From the NCBI GenBank assembly GCA_013297775.1, contig JAAFIL010000006.1:62001-126000 (forward strand): a DNA stretch of 64,000 bases, read 5' to 3'. A program made the translations under genes and the position numbers. The stretch comes from Bacteroidota bacterium (GTDB taxonomy: Bacteria; Bacteroidota; Bacteroidia; B-17B0; Aurantibacillaceae). The notes under the pieces are model-generated. The model was not told where the DNA came from. It did not search any database and saw only the letters and a program-made list of their open reading frames with translations. How positions within the stretch are numbered: the stretch's first letter is position 1; each line of letters begins with the position of its first letter. Below are positions 26,953 through 36,046 of the stretch, piece by piece.

Positions 26953-28548
26953 TTAAGGCATTTCGACATTTCGTTTTTTATACCAATAATAAACAAAACT
27001 GCCAATGCAAATACAGGTTGATAAACCAACGCCAGCAATTAAATAATAATCGCGATTAGATAAACAAATATAAAAGAGCGCAATAGATAACCCGTAGAGT
27101 AAAGCAACGGCTGCTATTAAAATGGGAGCCAGTAATTTTTGTGTTTTTAGTTTAGGAATGGCACCTGCCGAATTTAAAACATTTACCAAGGAACAAAGGA
27201 AAGCGGTAAACAAAATGAAAAGCGTTAAGCCAAACATGTAACGGTGTTTTAGTAGAGTAGGGAGTAACTTGAGTTTAATGGTATTTAATAAAGAAAGGGG
27301 TTTACCCCGTAAAGTGTCTGTTGTATCTTTTGGAGGTGCTACAGTAAATTTTTCTCGTAATAATTGCCATAGCGTATCTGTTCCTTCGTCGTATCCTAAA
27401 GCCCAAATACCAACGCCTGCGAGGTTTTGCGATAAGGCATAGTCATATTTAGAACCTAAGGAATAATAAGTGTCCATCCAAAACTGTCGGTTGGTAATGC
27501 TATCTTCTTTAGTTGTATAAATTAAATACGAAGCTTTAAGGGCTGTATCGTTTAAAAAGGTGGTGTTATTTTCGGCGGCATACGAAAAAGGGCGGTAACC
27601 AATAAAATTTTCGATGGTAGCTGGAATGCTTTTGGATTGAGTTTCCCAAATGGCTCCAAAATAAGGTACGCCAAGGCATAGCATGGAGTCGGGTATGTTT
27701 TGATTTTTATAATATTGAACTGATTCATCAACACTTGAATAGATCCAACTTGTATTCATAAGGGGCGCAATTGGACCCGAAATGCTGCTGAACGATCCAA
27801 AATAATCGTAACCCATGATAACAAAAAAATCTACTAAAGGCGTTAGTTTTGCCGACTCGATGAGTCCGTAACCATTGATTGCTGGCAGTGCAATGCACAA
27901 TTGAAGCCCTGCTTCGTCGCATGCTTTTTTTAAATCACTGACGAAATTAGTAAAGTAAGAGCCTAAGCCGCTGGGTCCACCTTCAAAGTCTAAACATAAG
28001 CCATCCGCCTCATGGTTCAAAACAGAGGTAACTAGAGTGTTAATAACAGAACTGTAGTAAGATGGATTTTTTAGAAAATTACTCATGTCGCTACTTGCAC
28101 AAAACACGTTCAAGTACACTTTACACGTTTTGCTATTTTGGCGTGTATATTTAACAAGCCCAGTTGTATCCCACCCATTAAAATTAACGTTTGGACTTCC
28201 ACTAACAGTAATGTCGGCACCAAAATAAATAACGTGGGTTAACACATCGTATTGGTAATTAAAATAACTGGTATTGAACCAATAAGGATGCCAACCAACA
28301 ATTTTTTTAACAGGTGGTGCGCTCGCTTTTACCGTTTTTCGGGTTGTTTTGTAACGCAAACCGGCCTTACGAAGTTTTAAAAAATAAGGTAAACTGCCAG
28401 GGTGGTTAAGAAACGGAATACGGATGGAGGGGCGCAAACTATCGCTCAATAAAGGATTTTGGCACTTTATCCTATTTGGTAGGAGTAAAAGGCACAACCA
28501 TCCAACTAAAATGGCTATAGGATAAAAACGTGTTGTGTGAAATTTCAC
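26953..28548 (-). CDS. Membrane-anchored GH18-type (chitinase-like) protein
   Basis: 531 residues. An N-terminal hydrophobic segment (FYPIAILVGWLCLLLL) acts as signal or anchor. The GH18 domain spans about residues 80-400: VVGWHPYW-like start (KKIVGWHPYWF), and ADGLCLDFEG, which is the DxxDxDxE catalytic strand with the acid/base Glu present. FVIMGYDYFG is the substrate-site MxYD strand and GIWALGYDEGTD is the terminal strand. The last 110 residues have three transmembrane segments (about 440-460, 475-495, 500-520). Relatives degrade chitin or peptidoglycan, or bind carbohydrate. Fusion to a C-terminal three-helix membrane anchor places it at an envelope membrane. Confidence 0.85.
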   Translation of the reverse strand: MKFHTTRFYPIAILVGWLCLLLLPNRIKCQNPLLSDSLRPSIRIPFLNHPGSLPYFLKLRKAGLRYKTTRKTVKASAPPVKKIVGWHPYWFNTSYFNYQYDVLTHVIYFGADITVSGSPNVNFNGWDTTGLVKYTRQNSKTCKVYLNVFCASSDMSNFLKNPSYYSSVINTLVTSVLNHEADGLCLDFEGGPSGLGSYFTNFVSDLKKACDEAGLQLCIALPAINGYGLIESAKLTPLVDFFVIMGYDYFGSFSSISGPIAPLMNTSWIYSSVDESVQYYKNQNIPDSMLCLGVPYFGAIWETQSKSIPATIENFIGYRPFSYAAENNTTFLNDTALKASYLIYTTKEDSITNRQFWMDTYYSLGSKYDYALSQNLAGVGIWALGYDEGTDTLWQLLREKFTVAPPKDTTDTLRGKPLSLLNTIKLKLLPTLLKHRYMFGLTLFILFTAFLCSLVNVLNSAGAIPKLKTQKLLAPILIAAVALLYGLSIALFYICLSNRDYYLIAGVGLSTCICIGSFVYYWYKKRNVEMP

Positions 28549-28657
28549 GCCACCAATATAGCTAAAAAATTGTTTATAATATTTTTTATTAAAAAGTAGC
28601 AGACGTAAACGATAATCTTTATATTTAACTAAACTTTAACCTTAATAACCTATCTAT

Positions 28658-29464
28658 ATGGAAAAACAGAACCCATACCAAGCCCAACTCGATGATGCCT
28701 TGCGCACTATTAAGTTAAACCTAGTTAAGCAGCAAGAAACTGCGCAGTTAGCACTCGATAGTGCAGAAATTGCTTACGAATCTGTTGAAGACGATTTAAA
28801 AGAAGCGTATCGCAATGCAGAACGAACCCAGATACATTTAGCTGCCCTTACAAAAATTGGGTCAAAATCGTCGGAAACTAATTTGTTAAGTGCAAATATG
28901 TTGGCATTGGCTAACATTGCTAATACCGATTCTACTAACATGAATGCCGCCATTGCTAAGGCTGCTAAAAGTATCGAAACAGCCGCTTCTTCTATTGCTC
29001 AATTGCATTCAGATGCAGCGTCTATTCAAGCTAAAGCCAGCACCGAAGACAGTAAGACGGAGTTAGCTCGTTTAGCCGATGAAACGCTTACTAAAACAAA
29101 AGATGCAGCACTTTCTTCAGAAGAAGCTACCATCATTTCGTTAGATGCAACTATTTCGGCTGCGCAATCGAATGCCAGTTCTGTTTTAGCGATTATAAAA
29201 GTATTAAGTTCAGAGATTGATGCACTCAATACAGCTATTACAAATACCTATCAAGCCGCCGTAACCAATTCGGCTAAAGTAAACACCGCTTTAACAACCG
29301 CTATTACTAACGAGAAAAAAGCCGAGCAAACGGTTACTGTTAGCGAAATAAATTTAGAGAGTGCGAAAGAAATTAACGGGAGTGATAGAACACGAATTGG
29401 GCTAATTACAGCCGAAAAAAAGGAAGTTAAAAAACAAACTACTAACACCACTAAAACTGCATAA
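28658..29464 (+). CDS. Alanine-rich coiled-coil protein A, unknown function
   Basis: 268 residues, almost entirely predicted helix: long runs of A, S, T, E, K, D with hydrophobics in heptad spacing (LNLVKQQETAQLALDSAEIA, AKAAKSIETAASSIAQLHSD). It lacks Cys and Trp and has one Pro near the N-terminus, and it has no signal peptide or membrane segment. It starts at ATG 28658 after an AT-rich leader with a TATATTTA box and is followed 2 nt later by a protein of the same character, so the two form a bicistronic unit ended by a strong hairpin. I do not recognise the family. Structural or filament-forming roles are possible but unproven. Confidence 0.75.
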   Translation: MEKQNPYQAQLDDALRTIKLNLVKQQETAQLALDSAEIAYESVEDDLKEAYRNAERTQIHLAALTKIGSKSSETNLLSANMLALANIANTDSTNMNAAIAKAAKSIETAASSIAQLHSDAASIQAKASTEDSKTELARLADETLTKTKDAALSSEEATIISLDATISAAQSNASSVLAIIKVLSSEIDALNTAITNTYQAAVTNSAKVNTALTTAITNEKKAEQTVTVSEINLESAKEINGSDRTRIGLITAEKKEVKKQTTNTTKTA

Positions 29465-29466
29465 CC

Positions 29467-30225
29467 ATGGGATATACTGAAGAAAAAAATCAACGTATTT
29501 TAAAGTTGCAATTGGAGGTTAACCAAGCAACAAAAGATCAAGCAAAGGCGCAGTCAGATGCTACTGCCAAAGCAAATACTTTAACTTCGCGCACCACTAT
29601 TTATGATCAAGATGTGCAAGACTTATCTGTTTCGCAAGCTAATTTAAAACTTTCTGAAACGGCTATCGGCACTGGCGAGTCAACGCAAGCGGTTATAGAT
29701 ATTGCCAATGATAGTATTGCTAACTTATATGAAACTGTTATGCAGTTGGTAAATAAGGCCAACGAAACAGCCAATAAAGCGGTAGATGCCGCCAAATCTA
29801 TGTCAGATTTAGCTGGACAAATAGATAAAGCTAAAACTAAAAATAAACTAATTTCTGATTTATTAATGGCCGATGCTAAAAAAGGAACAGCCGATGCAAC
29901 TAAGGCAGTAACCGATGCCATAACAGCGTTAACTGATGCCATGAATGCCGCAAGCATGTCTATTAAATTATATAACTCTTTAGCTGCCACTAACAGCCAA
30001 CTCGAACTTGTAACGGTTGAGTTAACTGATAAGAAAGATGGAATCGAACATAATTTAAGTGAGATTAATCAACGCAATCAGAAGAAAACTGAAAACGCTT
30101 TAACTGAAAAAGATAAAGCAGCCTCTGCTTCTAGCGAAGCTAATAATGAGTTAACCAAGCAAACGGCTCGTTTAACCATGTCTATTGCCGCATTAGCAGC
30201 CGCAAATGCAGCGGTATCTCAGTAA
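29467..30225 (+). CDS. Alanine-rich coiled-coil protein B, partner of A
   Basis: 252 residues with no Cys, Trp or Pro, built of helical heptads (IDIANDSIANLYETVMQLVN, ANKAVDAAKSMSDLAGQIDK, TARLTMSIAALAAANAAVSQ). Composition, length and layout mirror the upstream gene, from which it is separated by two bases; I take them as diverged duplicates or as obligate partners. No export signal is visible. The terminator at 30251 closes the operon. Function is unrecognised. Confidence 0.75.
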   Translation: MGYTEEKNQRILKLQLEVNQATKDQAKAQSDATAKANTLTSRTTIYDQDVQDLSVSQANLKLSETAIGTGESTQAVIDIANDSIANLYETVMQLVNKANETANKAVDAAKSMSDLAGQIDKAKTKNKLISDLLMADAKKGTADATKAVTDAITALTDAMNAASMSIKLYNSLAATNSQLELVTVELTDKKDGIEHNLSEINQRNQKKTENALTEKDKAASASSEANNELTKQTARLTMSIAALAAANAAVSQ

Positions 30226-30250
30226 AAATTAAATTATTAAAGCTTAATTT

Positions 30251-30298
30251 AAAAGCCTAACTCTTTCGATGATGTTCGTTGACCGAGTTAGGCTTTTT
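30251..30298 (+). terminator. Strong intrinsic terminator after coiled-coil pair
   Basis: Perfect 13-bp stem, AAAAGCCTAACTC (30251-30263) pairing with GAGTTAGGCTTTT (30285-30297), with a 21-nt loop and a U-run formed by the stem end. It is the clearest terminator in the window and suggests a well-expressed operon. The remaining 240 bases up to 30537 show no gene. Confidence 0.9.
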
Positions 30299-30537
30299 AT
30301 TTCGATTTATACAAATCGAAAATACCTTTGTCGCTGGCGGTCCACCAACAGCTTTTTTGACCACAGGCTTTTATACTTTTTATACACGCATAATAATCCA
30401 AAAATCTGCAAGAAATTTTTTAATTATACGAGGCAGAAAACGGAGCAATCTAATACACACAAATGAGTATTAAAAAAATACTCAAACTTTTCAAAATTAA
30501 TTTTGCTATTCGCCGAATCATTTACGCAAAATAGTAA

Positions 30538-31470
30538 TTAATTTTTTTCGGCTAAACGATGTAAACTCTCTGCCATTATTTCTATATCTAAAGTGCGGTA
30601 TATTTTTTTTACCCAAGCTGGTGGCAGTGCATCATAGCCATAAAATGCACCGGCTATTTGTCCATAAACAGCACCCGTAGAGTCGGCATCGTCGCCTAGG
30701 TTTACAACTTTTAATGCGCCTTTTTCAAAGGAAGAAGTGTGATAGAATGCCCATAATGCAGCTTCTAAAGTCTTTACCACATAACCCGAACCATAAATTT
30801 GTGGGGGTTGATTGGTTTTATAACTTCCATTTATAACTTGCCAAAGTGCAGGTTCAACTTCTTTTTTTAATAAAGGGTAACGTTCTATAATGAACTGTGG
30901 ATTTAAAAGTTCTTGTTTAGAGGCACCTTGTATGGCTGCGGCTATCATTGCACTCATGTATTCACAAGATTGCACACATAGGGCTGAGGCATGAGTGGTA
31001 CGTGAACTGAATGCAGCATATTTTACTAAGTCATCGGGCGTGTTGTAGTAGCGGAGTGGGATTGGGGCTAAACGCATGATAGAGCCATTGCCCGACGATT
31101 GCGGATCCGTGCTGCCACAGTAAGGTTGATAGGTTTCTTCAAACAATAAAAGTGCTTCACGAGTAGCATTGCCAATATCGAAACACCGACCAGTGCTACT
31201 ATTTTCTCCATGTTTATACCAACGTAAATAGCGTTCTAATTGGTCGTAAGCATCAAAGGTTTCGCAGTTAATCAAACTATCGGCTAAGCATAAGGCCATA
31301 GACGTATCGTCGGTCCATTGCCCAGGTTTTAAGCCAAATACGCCACCGCCAATAAGATCGTTAATAGGTTTAAAACTACCTGGACTTTGAAATTCGAGAG
31401 TAGTGCCTAACGCATCGCCCAAAGCTAAACCGAGTAATGCTCCTTTGCAATGGTTCAACAAATTACGCAT
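30538..31470 (-). CDS. ADP-ribosylglycohydrolase (DraG/ARH family)
   Basis: 310 residues from the ATG at 31470 (the frame opens at 31500). The family motifs are intact: GALLGLALGDALGTTLEF, the magnesium-binding QWTDDTSMALCLADSL, NGSIMRLAPIPL, and VNLGDDADSTGAVYGQIAGA near the C-terminus. Enzymes of this fold remove ADP-ribose from proteins, nucleic acids or small molecules in the cytoplasm. The ATG overlaps the stop of the upstream gene by 8 nt, which favours 31470 and shows translational coupling to the crystallin-J1-associated protein. The substrate cannot be deduced. Confidence 0.92.
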   Translation of the reverse strand: MRNLLNHCKGALLGLALGDALGTTLEFQSPGSFKPINDLIGGGVFGLKPGQWTDDTSMALCLADSLINCETFDAYDQLERYLRWYKHGENSSTGRCFDIGNATREALLLFEETYQPYCGSTDPQSSGNGSIMRLAPIPLRYYNTPDDLVKYAAFSSRTTHASALCVQSCEYMSAMIAAAIQGASKQELLNPQFIIERYPLLKKEVEPALWQVINGSYKTNQPPQIYGSGYVVKTLEAALWAFYHTSSFEKGALKVVNLGDDADSTGAVYGQIAGAFYGYDALPPAWVKKIYRTLDIEIMAESLHRLAEKN

Positions 31471-31846
31471 ACAATTTTTCACCACTAAATTTTTCGCCAT
31501 AAAAGGCTTTCACTACTTTAATCCCATTCAAAATGTGGGCATTAAATACTTCTAATTCTTCGGCGGGTACCCACAGTTCATTACAATTAGCGGCACCTAC
31601 ATTTTGTACTTCAAATTTTAAAAAATAGGTTTCAGGAATTTCAAAAGTTGTAACATAACCCACATTGCCATTGGCATCATCGTTGGTGTTCCAGTTGCTG
31701 GCAATGGTGCAAGCATAATCATAATCTAAAACGGGATAAAAGATAGGTTGCCAACTTAACCGAGGAGGAAAGGCTTTATACTCGCTTTGTGTAATTAAAT
31801 CTAACTCGGGTTTACCAACGGGTCGGAAAAGCGTAATAGTTTTCAT
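31463..31846 (-). CDS. ADP-ribosylation/crystallin J1-type small protein
   Basis: 127 residues. The sequence (TLFRPVGKPELDLI, KAFPPRLSWQPIFYPVLDYD, YACTIASNWN, VQNVGAANCNELWVPAEEL, FNAHILNGIKVV) belongs to a small conserved family named for its link to ADP-ribosylglycohydrolases and J1 crystallin. It overlaps the hydrolase gene (8 nt) and is itself overlapped by the zinc-ribbon gene (4 nt), so three proteins come from one transcript. The opening RPVG..E..LI..S resembles the first strand of some ADP-ribosyltransferases (an Arg/His then Gly, Glu, Leu, Ser pattern). That similarity is by eye and weak. Biochemical role unknown. Confidence 0.72.
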   Translation of the reverse strand: MKTITLFRPVGKPELDLITQSEYKAFPPRLSWQPIFYPVLDYDYACTIASNWNTNDDANGNVGYVTTFEIPETYFLKFEVQNVGAANCNELWVPAEELEVFNAHILNGIKVVKAFYGEKFSGEKLYA

Positions 31847-32208
31847 TTATTATTTGTCTTTTTAACAATCAACATCCATTCGGCATCAATTAAAAGATAA
31901 CCAAATTCGTAACAGTAAAAATAAGTGTTATTATTGGTTTTAGTAATGGACATATTGGTGTAAAAACTAAAATTAAAACCTGCATCGCTTAATTTTTTTC
32001 GAGATACTTTGCTCACCTCGCCTGTTAAATATTCTTTTAATAAACGCCGATTACGACGTAAGGCATTATTAATGTTGCGCACATAATTGGTGCTATCGCT
32101 GTTTTGTTTATTGTTATAAGCATTCCGACAGGCATCGCTACAAAATTTTTTATCGAGCCGTCCTATAATCACTTCATTGCATTCGGGACACAAACGTTTT
32201 ACACTCAT
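31843..32208 (-). CDS. Zinc-ribbon protein, DUF2116-like
   Basis: 121 residues. The N-terminus CPECNEVIIGRLDKKFCSDAC gives four cysteines in a CxxC-x12-CxxxC arrangement typical of short zinc ribbons; the rest is a basic helix (NNALRRNRRLLKEYL) and a small beta domain (SFYTNMSITKTNNNTYFYCY). Proteins of this type are frequent in Bacteroidota and may bind nucleic acid. Its stop overlaps the next start as ATGA. It is the first gene of the ADP-ribosylation triad. Function not established. Confidence 0.75.
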   Translation of the reverse strand: MSVKRLCPECNEVIIGRLDKKFCSDACRNAYNNKQNSDSTNYVRNINNALRRNRRLLKEYLTGEVSKVSRKKLSDAGFNFSFYTNMSITKTNNNTYFYCYEFGYLLIDAEWMLIVKKTNNK

Positions 32209-32355
32209 ACTTTAAAACTGTTATTACAATTGTATTTAATCAAAGATAATCATGTTTTACCGAAAGTCATTTGCTGTTAAAAACTATCCTTGGTTTTTTA
32301 ATCGAAGCCCTATACTTACGTCTTTTGTTACTATCTTTAGCCATTAACTAATTTT

Positions 32356-33993
32356 ATGGCACTGGCACGCAAGTATCCTCAGGGATTATTTTTTTTAGTA
32401 TTCACCGAATTTTGGGAAAGGTTCGGGTATTATTTAATGATAGGCATTTTTGTGCTATACATGACGGGCGATACCGCAACTGGAGGCTTTGGATGGGATA
32501 ATGGACAAGCTGCCGATGTTTATGGAACATTTATAGCAGCGGCTTATTTAACACCATTTATGGGCGGTTTATTGGCCGATTTAAAATTAGGGTATCGGTT
32601 TTCGGTAACCTTAGGTGGTGTGTTAATGGGCATTGGGTATTGTATGTTAGCCATTCCGCAAATGTGGGCGTTTTACACCGCTTTGGTGATTATGGTTGTA
32701 GGCAATGGTTTCTTTAAGCCTAACATATCTACGCTGTTAGGCAACTTATACAATAGCCCCGAGTTTAAAGATAAGAAAGATGTTGGCTATAATATTTTTT
32801 ACATGGGTATTAATTTAGGCGCTTTTATTTGCACGTTTGTAGCTGCTATTATGCGGAATAAATTTGGTTGGGGTGCAGCCTTCATTTCTGCCGGAATGGG
32901 TATGTTTATTGGTGTAATAACGTTTTTGATTGGCAGTAAACATTATGCACACGTGGATGTAAGACGAGAACCCTCGCCCGAAGACAAACCTTTTATTATG
33001 CAATTTGTGAAAGTACTTTTGGTGGGCTGTGGTTTTGCAATTGCCGGATGGTTTATACCCGATAGCATTTTTGGAAGTAACAGTACCGATGCGTTTTTTT
33101 CATTTTGTATTCCTGTTATTTATTTTTTTGCATCCATTTATATGAAAGCAAGTGCCGAAGAAAAAAAACCACTTGGCACCATGTTTACTATTTTTTTAAT
33201 TGTGATTTTATTTTGGGCTATTTTTAAACAGAACGGAACGGCCTTAACCACTTATGCCAATTATTATACCGATAGGCAAATGCCCGAAACAGTAGGCAAA
33301 ACTTTGTCTGGTATTAGTTTATCAGACACCATGCGCGCCAGAAATAAAGAGGTGTTTCAACTCGATGAACAATTTCGAAAAATAAATGATGCGCAAGGAA
33401 AACCTGTTAAGTGTATAGATTACCCAGCTTATTTTAAAAACATTGATCCCTCTAAATTGCCACCACCCGATGGTTTAATTTACACGGCAAACACCGAACT
33501 CTTTCAATCCATTAATCCATTTTTTGTGGTGGCACTTACGCCTTTGGTAATTGCTTTTTTTGCGTTTTTACGCCGCCGAAAATTAGAACCTACCACCGCC
33601 TCAAAAATTATGTTTGGTTTATTAATTAGTGCGTTATCCACTTTAGTAATGGTAGCCGCTGTGCATTATACAGGCAATGGCATACACAAAGCGAGTGCTT
33701 GGTGGTTAATTGGTTGTTATGGCGTGGTAACCATTGGCGAGTTGTGTTTAAGCCCAATGGGTTTATCCATGGTTTCAAAATTATCGCCCACTCGCTTAAC
33801 AGCATTAATGATGGGAGGCTGGAGTTTAGCCACATCCATAGGCAATAAACTAAGTGGGGTGTTAGCTAAAAATTGGGATAAGTTCGACAACAAGGCCAAT
33901 TATTTTTGGCTCAACTTTGCCTTGTTGTTATTAGCCTTTCTAATTATGTTACTACTATTGAAACGTTTAAACCGAGTTTTTTCTACTAAATAA
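32356..33993 (+). CDS. Proton-dependent oligopeptide transporter (POT/PTR, MFS)
   Basis: 545 residues with about 14 transmembrane helices. The signature ExxERFxYY appears as FTEFWERFGYYLM in helix 1; GGLLADLKLGYRFSV and GNGFFKPNISTLLGNLY are the loop 2-3 and helix 4-5 motifs; GELCLSPMGLSMVSKLSP is the C-terminal PTR2 pattern. It imports di- and tripeptides with protons at the inner membrane. A TATCTTTA box lies 17 nt before the ATG. A long soluble insert of about 80 residues between helices (near residues 300-380) is typical of the Bacteroidota members. The stop is followed immediately by era. Confidence 0.95.
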   Translation: MALARKYPQGLFFLVFTEFWERFGYYLMIGIFVLYMTGDTATGGFGWDNGQAADVYGTFIAAAYLTPFMGGLLADLKLGYRFSVTLGGVLMGIGYCMLAIPQMWAFYTALVIMVVGNGFFKPNISTLLGNLYNSPEFKDKKDVGYNIFYMGINLGAFICTFVAAIMRNKFGWGAAFISAGMGMFIGVITFLIGSKHYAHVDVRREPSPEDKPFIMQFVKVLLVGCGFAIAGWFIPDSIFGSNSTDAFFSFCIPVIYFFASIYMKASAEEKKPLGTMFTIFLIVILFWAIFKQNGTALTTYANYYTDRQMPETVGKTLSGISLSDTMRARNKEVFQLDEQFRKINDAQGKPVKCIDYPAYFKNIDPSKLPPPDGLIYTANTELFQSINPFFVVALTPLVIAFFAFLRRRKLEPTTASKIMFGLLISALSTLVMVAAVHYTGNGIHKASAWWLIGCYGVVTIGELCLSPMGLSMVSKLSPTRLTALMMGGWSLATSIGNKLSGVLAKNWDKFDNKANYFWLNFALLLLAFLIMLLLLKRLNRVFSTK

Positions 33994-34869
33994 ATGATGC
34001 ACAAATCTGGCTTTGTAAATATTATTGGTTGCCCTAATGTTGGCAAATCAACACTCATGAATGCCTTGGTGGGCGAGCGTTTAAGCATTATCACTTCTAA
34101 GGCGCAAACCACACGGCACCGCATTATGGGCATTGTTAGCGGCGAGGCGTATCAAATTGTATTTAGCGATACGCCTGGCATTATAAAACCTAATTATAAA
34201 TTGCAAGAACGTATGATGCAATTTGTAGTAACTGCTTTTTCGGATGCCGATTTATTTTTATTGATTACCGATTTATTTGAAGACATTGAACTAGAAGAAT
34301 CGTATTTAAAAAAGTTACAAAAAACCCAAACACCTATTTTATTATTGATTAATAAAATTGATATTGGTACACAAGATGAGGTTAATGTAAAATATGCCCA
34401 GTGGCAAGCTAAATTACCCAATGCCGAAATAATGGCCGTATCGGCGTTGAAGAAACTAAATCTGGAAACGGTGATGCAAAAAATTATTGATTACTTGCCG
34501 CCTGGTGAAGCATTTTACGACAAAGCCGAGTTTACCGACAAGCCCGAACGTTTTTTTGTGAGCGAAATTATTCGTGAGAAAATTTTAATGCAATACAAAA
34601 AAGAAATTCCATACAGCGTAGAAATTTTAGTAACAGGGTTTAAAGATGAACCCGAAATTATTCGTATAGCTGGCGAGATATTGGTGGAACGCGATAGCCA
34701 AAAGGGCATTATAATTGGGAACAAAGGCGAAGCTATTAAAAAAGTAGGAACAGCGGCACGCCTCGAATGTGAAAAGTTTTTTGGAAAGAAAATTTTTTTA
34801 GAATTGTTCGTTAAAGTAGATAAAGATTGGCGAAGTAACGATGGCCGTTTAAAACAGTTAGGGTATTAA
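33994..34869 (+). CDS. era: GTPase Era
   Basis: 291 residues. GTPase motifs: GCPNVGKSTLMNAL (G1), SDTPGI (G3), NKIDIG (G4), SALKK (G5); C-terminal KH domain with GIIIGNKGEAIKKVGTAARL and the terminal KVDKDWRSND. Era binds 16S rRNA 3' ends and helps 30S assembly. The ATG directly follows the transporter stop (TAA then ATG), so they are very likely co-transcribed; the next gene converges with no gap. Confidence 0.97.
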   Translation: MMHKSGFVNIIGCPNVGKSTLMNALVGERLSIITSKAQTTRHRIMGIVSGEAYQIVFSDTPGIIKPNYKLQERMMQFVVTAFSDADLFLLITDLFEDIELEESYLKKLQKTQTPILLLINKIDIGTQDEVNVKYAQWQAKLPNAEIMAVSALKKLNLETVMQKIIDYLPPGEAFYDKAEFTDKPERFFVSEIIREKILMQYKKEIPYSVEILVTGFKDEPEIIRIAGEILVERDSQKGIIIGNKGEAIKKVGTAARLECEKFFGKKIFLELFVKVDKDWRSNDGRLKQLGY

Positions 34870-35955
34870 TTATAATTTAACTTGCAACACACTATCGGTG
34901 TAGCGTTTTTTTAATTGTTGAAAGGCGAGTGTATCTGTTTTAGTTGTATTATTTTTCTTTTCTTGATTAGGGAATTCGTTAGATGCAATTTCTAATAAAC
35001 TCGCATAATATTGTTTTTCTTTAGTATTCTGAACGCGTGTATAAAGTTTAACCAACGAACGAAGTAGCAATTGTTTTTCATCGGGTAAATTAGCCGAGCA
35101 ACTTAATTGATAGGCTTTTAAATAACACTCCTCGGACAATTTCATTTGGTTTTGTCCTAAATAAATTTCACCAAGATTTCGTAAGGTATTGATATAACCA
35201 AAGTCATCATTTAATTCTTTTTCAATAACAATTGCCTTTTGTAAATACTCTTTTGCAAGTGTAAGATTTTTTTTATCTATATAAATATTTGCAATATTAT
35301 TTAGTGCCGCTGCTATAATTTGTTTACCCGAATTTGTTTTTGGTTCAGCCGTTTTTAAAGCCGATTGATAGTGTTGCAGGGCCGAAGCGGTATCTTTGTT
35401 AGCGAGTAAGATAGACCCCATATTACTATATATATAAGCGAGGTCGGATGTATTTTTAGCGCGTTTGTAATTATCTATCGAAAGATTAAAGTAGTAAAGC
35501 GATAAATCAAACTCAGCCCCATCGGAGTAGTAAAACCCTAAGTTGTTGTAAATACTCGCTAAGGTATTACAATCTTTATTAACTGTTGCTACCCCAAGGG
35601 CTTTGTAATAAAATGGGAGTTCCGATCCCGTTGAAGCAAAATGACTAGCAAATACACCTTCGTTATTTAAGTTTCGACTTAAATGCGTTAGAAATCCTGA
35701 TGAACGTATTTTTTTATTGAGTTGAAGTTCAATAAAAATTTTTGCTTTGTTATTATAATAATTAGCTTTCCGTAAATTTAAACAGGTATCTGCTTGATTC
35801 AGTAAATCTTCAATAATAAGGCTGTCGTTTTTTAAATAGGTTATGGCTCGCGATTTAGTGGCTTGGTTTGAGCAAGCTAAAACAAAAAACAGTAAGAAGA
35901 GCGTTATATTAAACAAGGTGTTACTTTGTTTAACTATAAAGTATGATAAGCGCAT
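34870..35955 (-). CDS. TPR-repeat lipoprotein 1
   Basis: 361 residues. A signal peptide ends in a lipobox (LLFFVLACSN; Cys near residue 28), so it should be a lipoprotein. Residues about 110-320 are tetratricopeptide repeats (ASIYNNLGFYYSDGAEFDLS, AYIYSNMGSILLANKDTASA, AAALNNIANIYIDKKNLTLA, INTLRNLGEIYLGQNQMKLS). The tail has TDTLAFQQLKKRYTDSVL, closely similar to the tail of the next gene. Such TPR arrays in Bacteroidota often sit in front of a kinase or HTH module, but neither is present here. It is paralogous to the gene at 36047-37135 and probably a scaffold. Confidence 0.82.
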   Translation of the reverse strand: MRLSYFIVKQSNTLFNITLFLLFFVLACSNQATKSRAITYLKNDSLIIEDLLNQADTCLNLRKANYYNNKAKIFIELQLNKKIRSSGFLTHLSRNLNNEGVFASHFASTGSELPFYYKALGVATVNKDCNTLASIYNNLGFYYSDGAEFDLSLYYFNLSIDNYKRAKNTSDLAYIYSNMGSILLANKDTASALQHYQSALKTAEPKTNSGKQIIAAALNNIANIYIDKKNLTLAKEYLQKAIVIEKELNDDFGYINTLRNLGEIYLGQNQMKLSEECYLKAYQLSCSANLPDEKQLLLRSLVKLYTRVQNTKEKQYYASLLEIASNEFPNQEKKNNTTKTDTLAFQQLKKRYTDSVLQVKL

Positions 35956-36046
35956 AACGTTTAGTTTTTATATCATTACGAACGTTTCCTTCTGTAACAA
36001 TATACTACTAATATATAAATTTAAGTCTAAATGATGAAATTGAAAT

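Noticed and set aside
30269-30473. Two overlapping plus-strand frames after the coiled-coil operon
   Set aside because: They begin inside the terminator hairpin and have no recognisable protein features.
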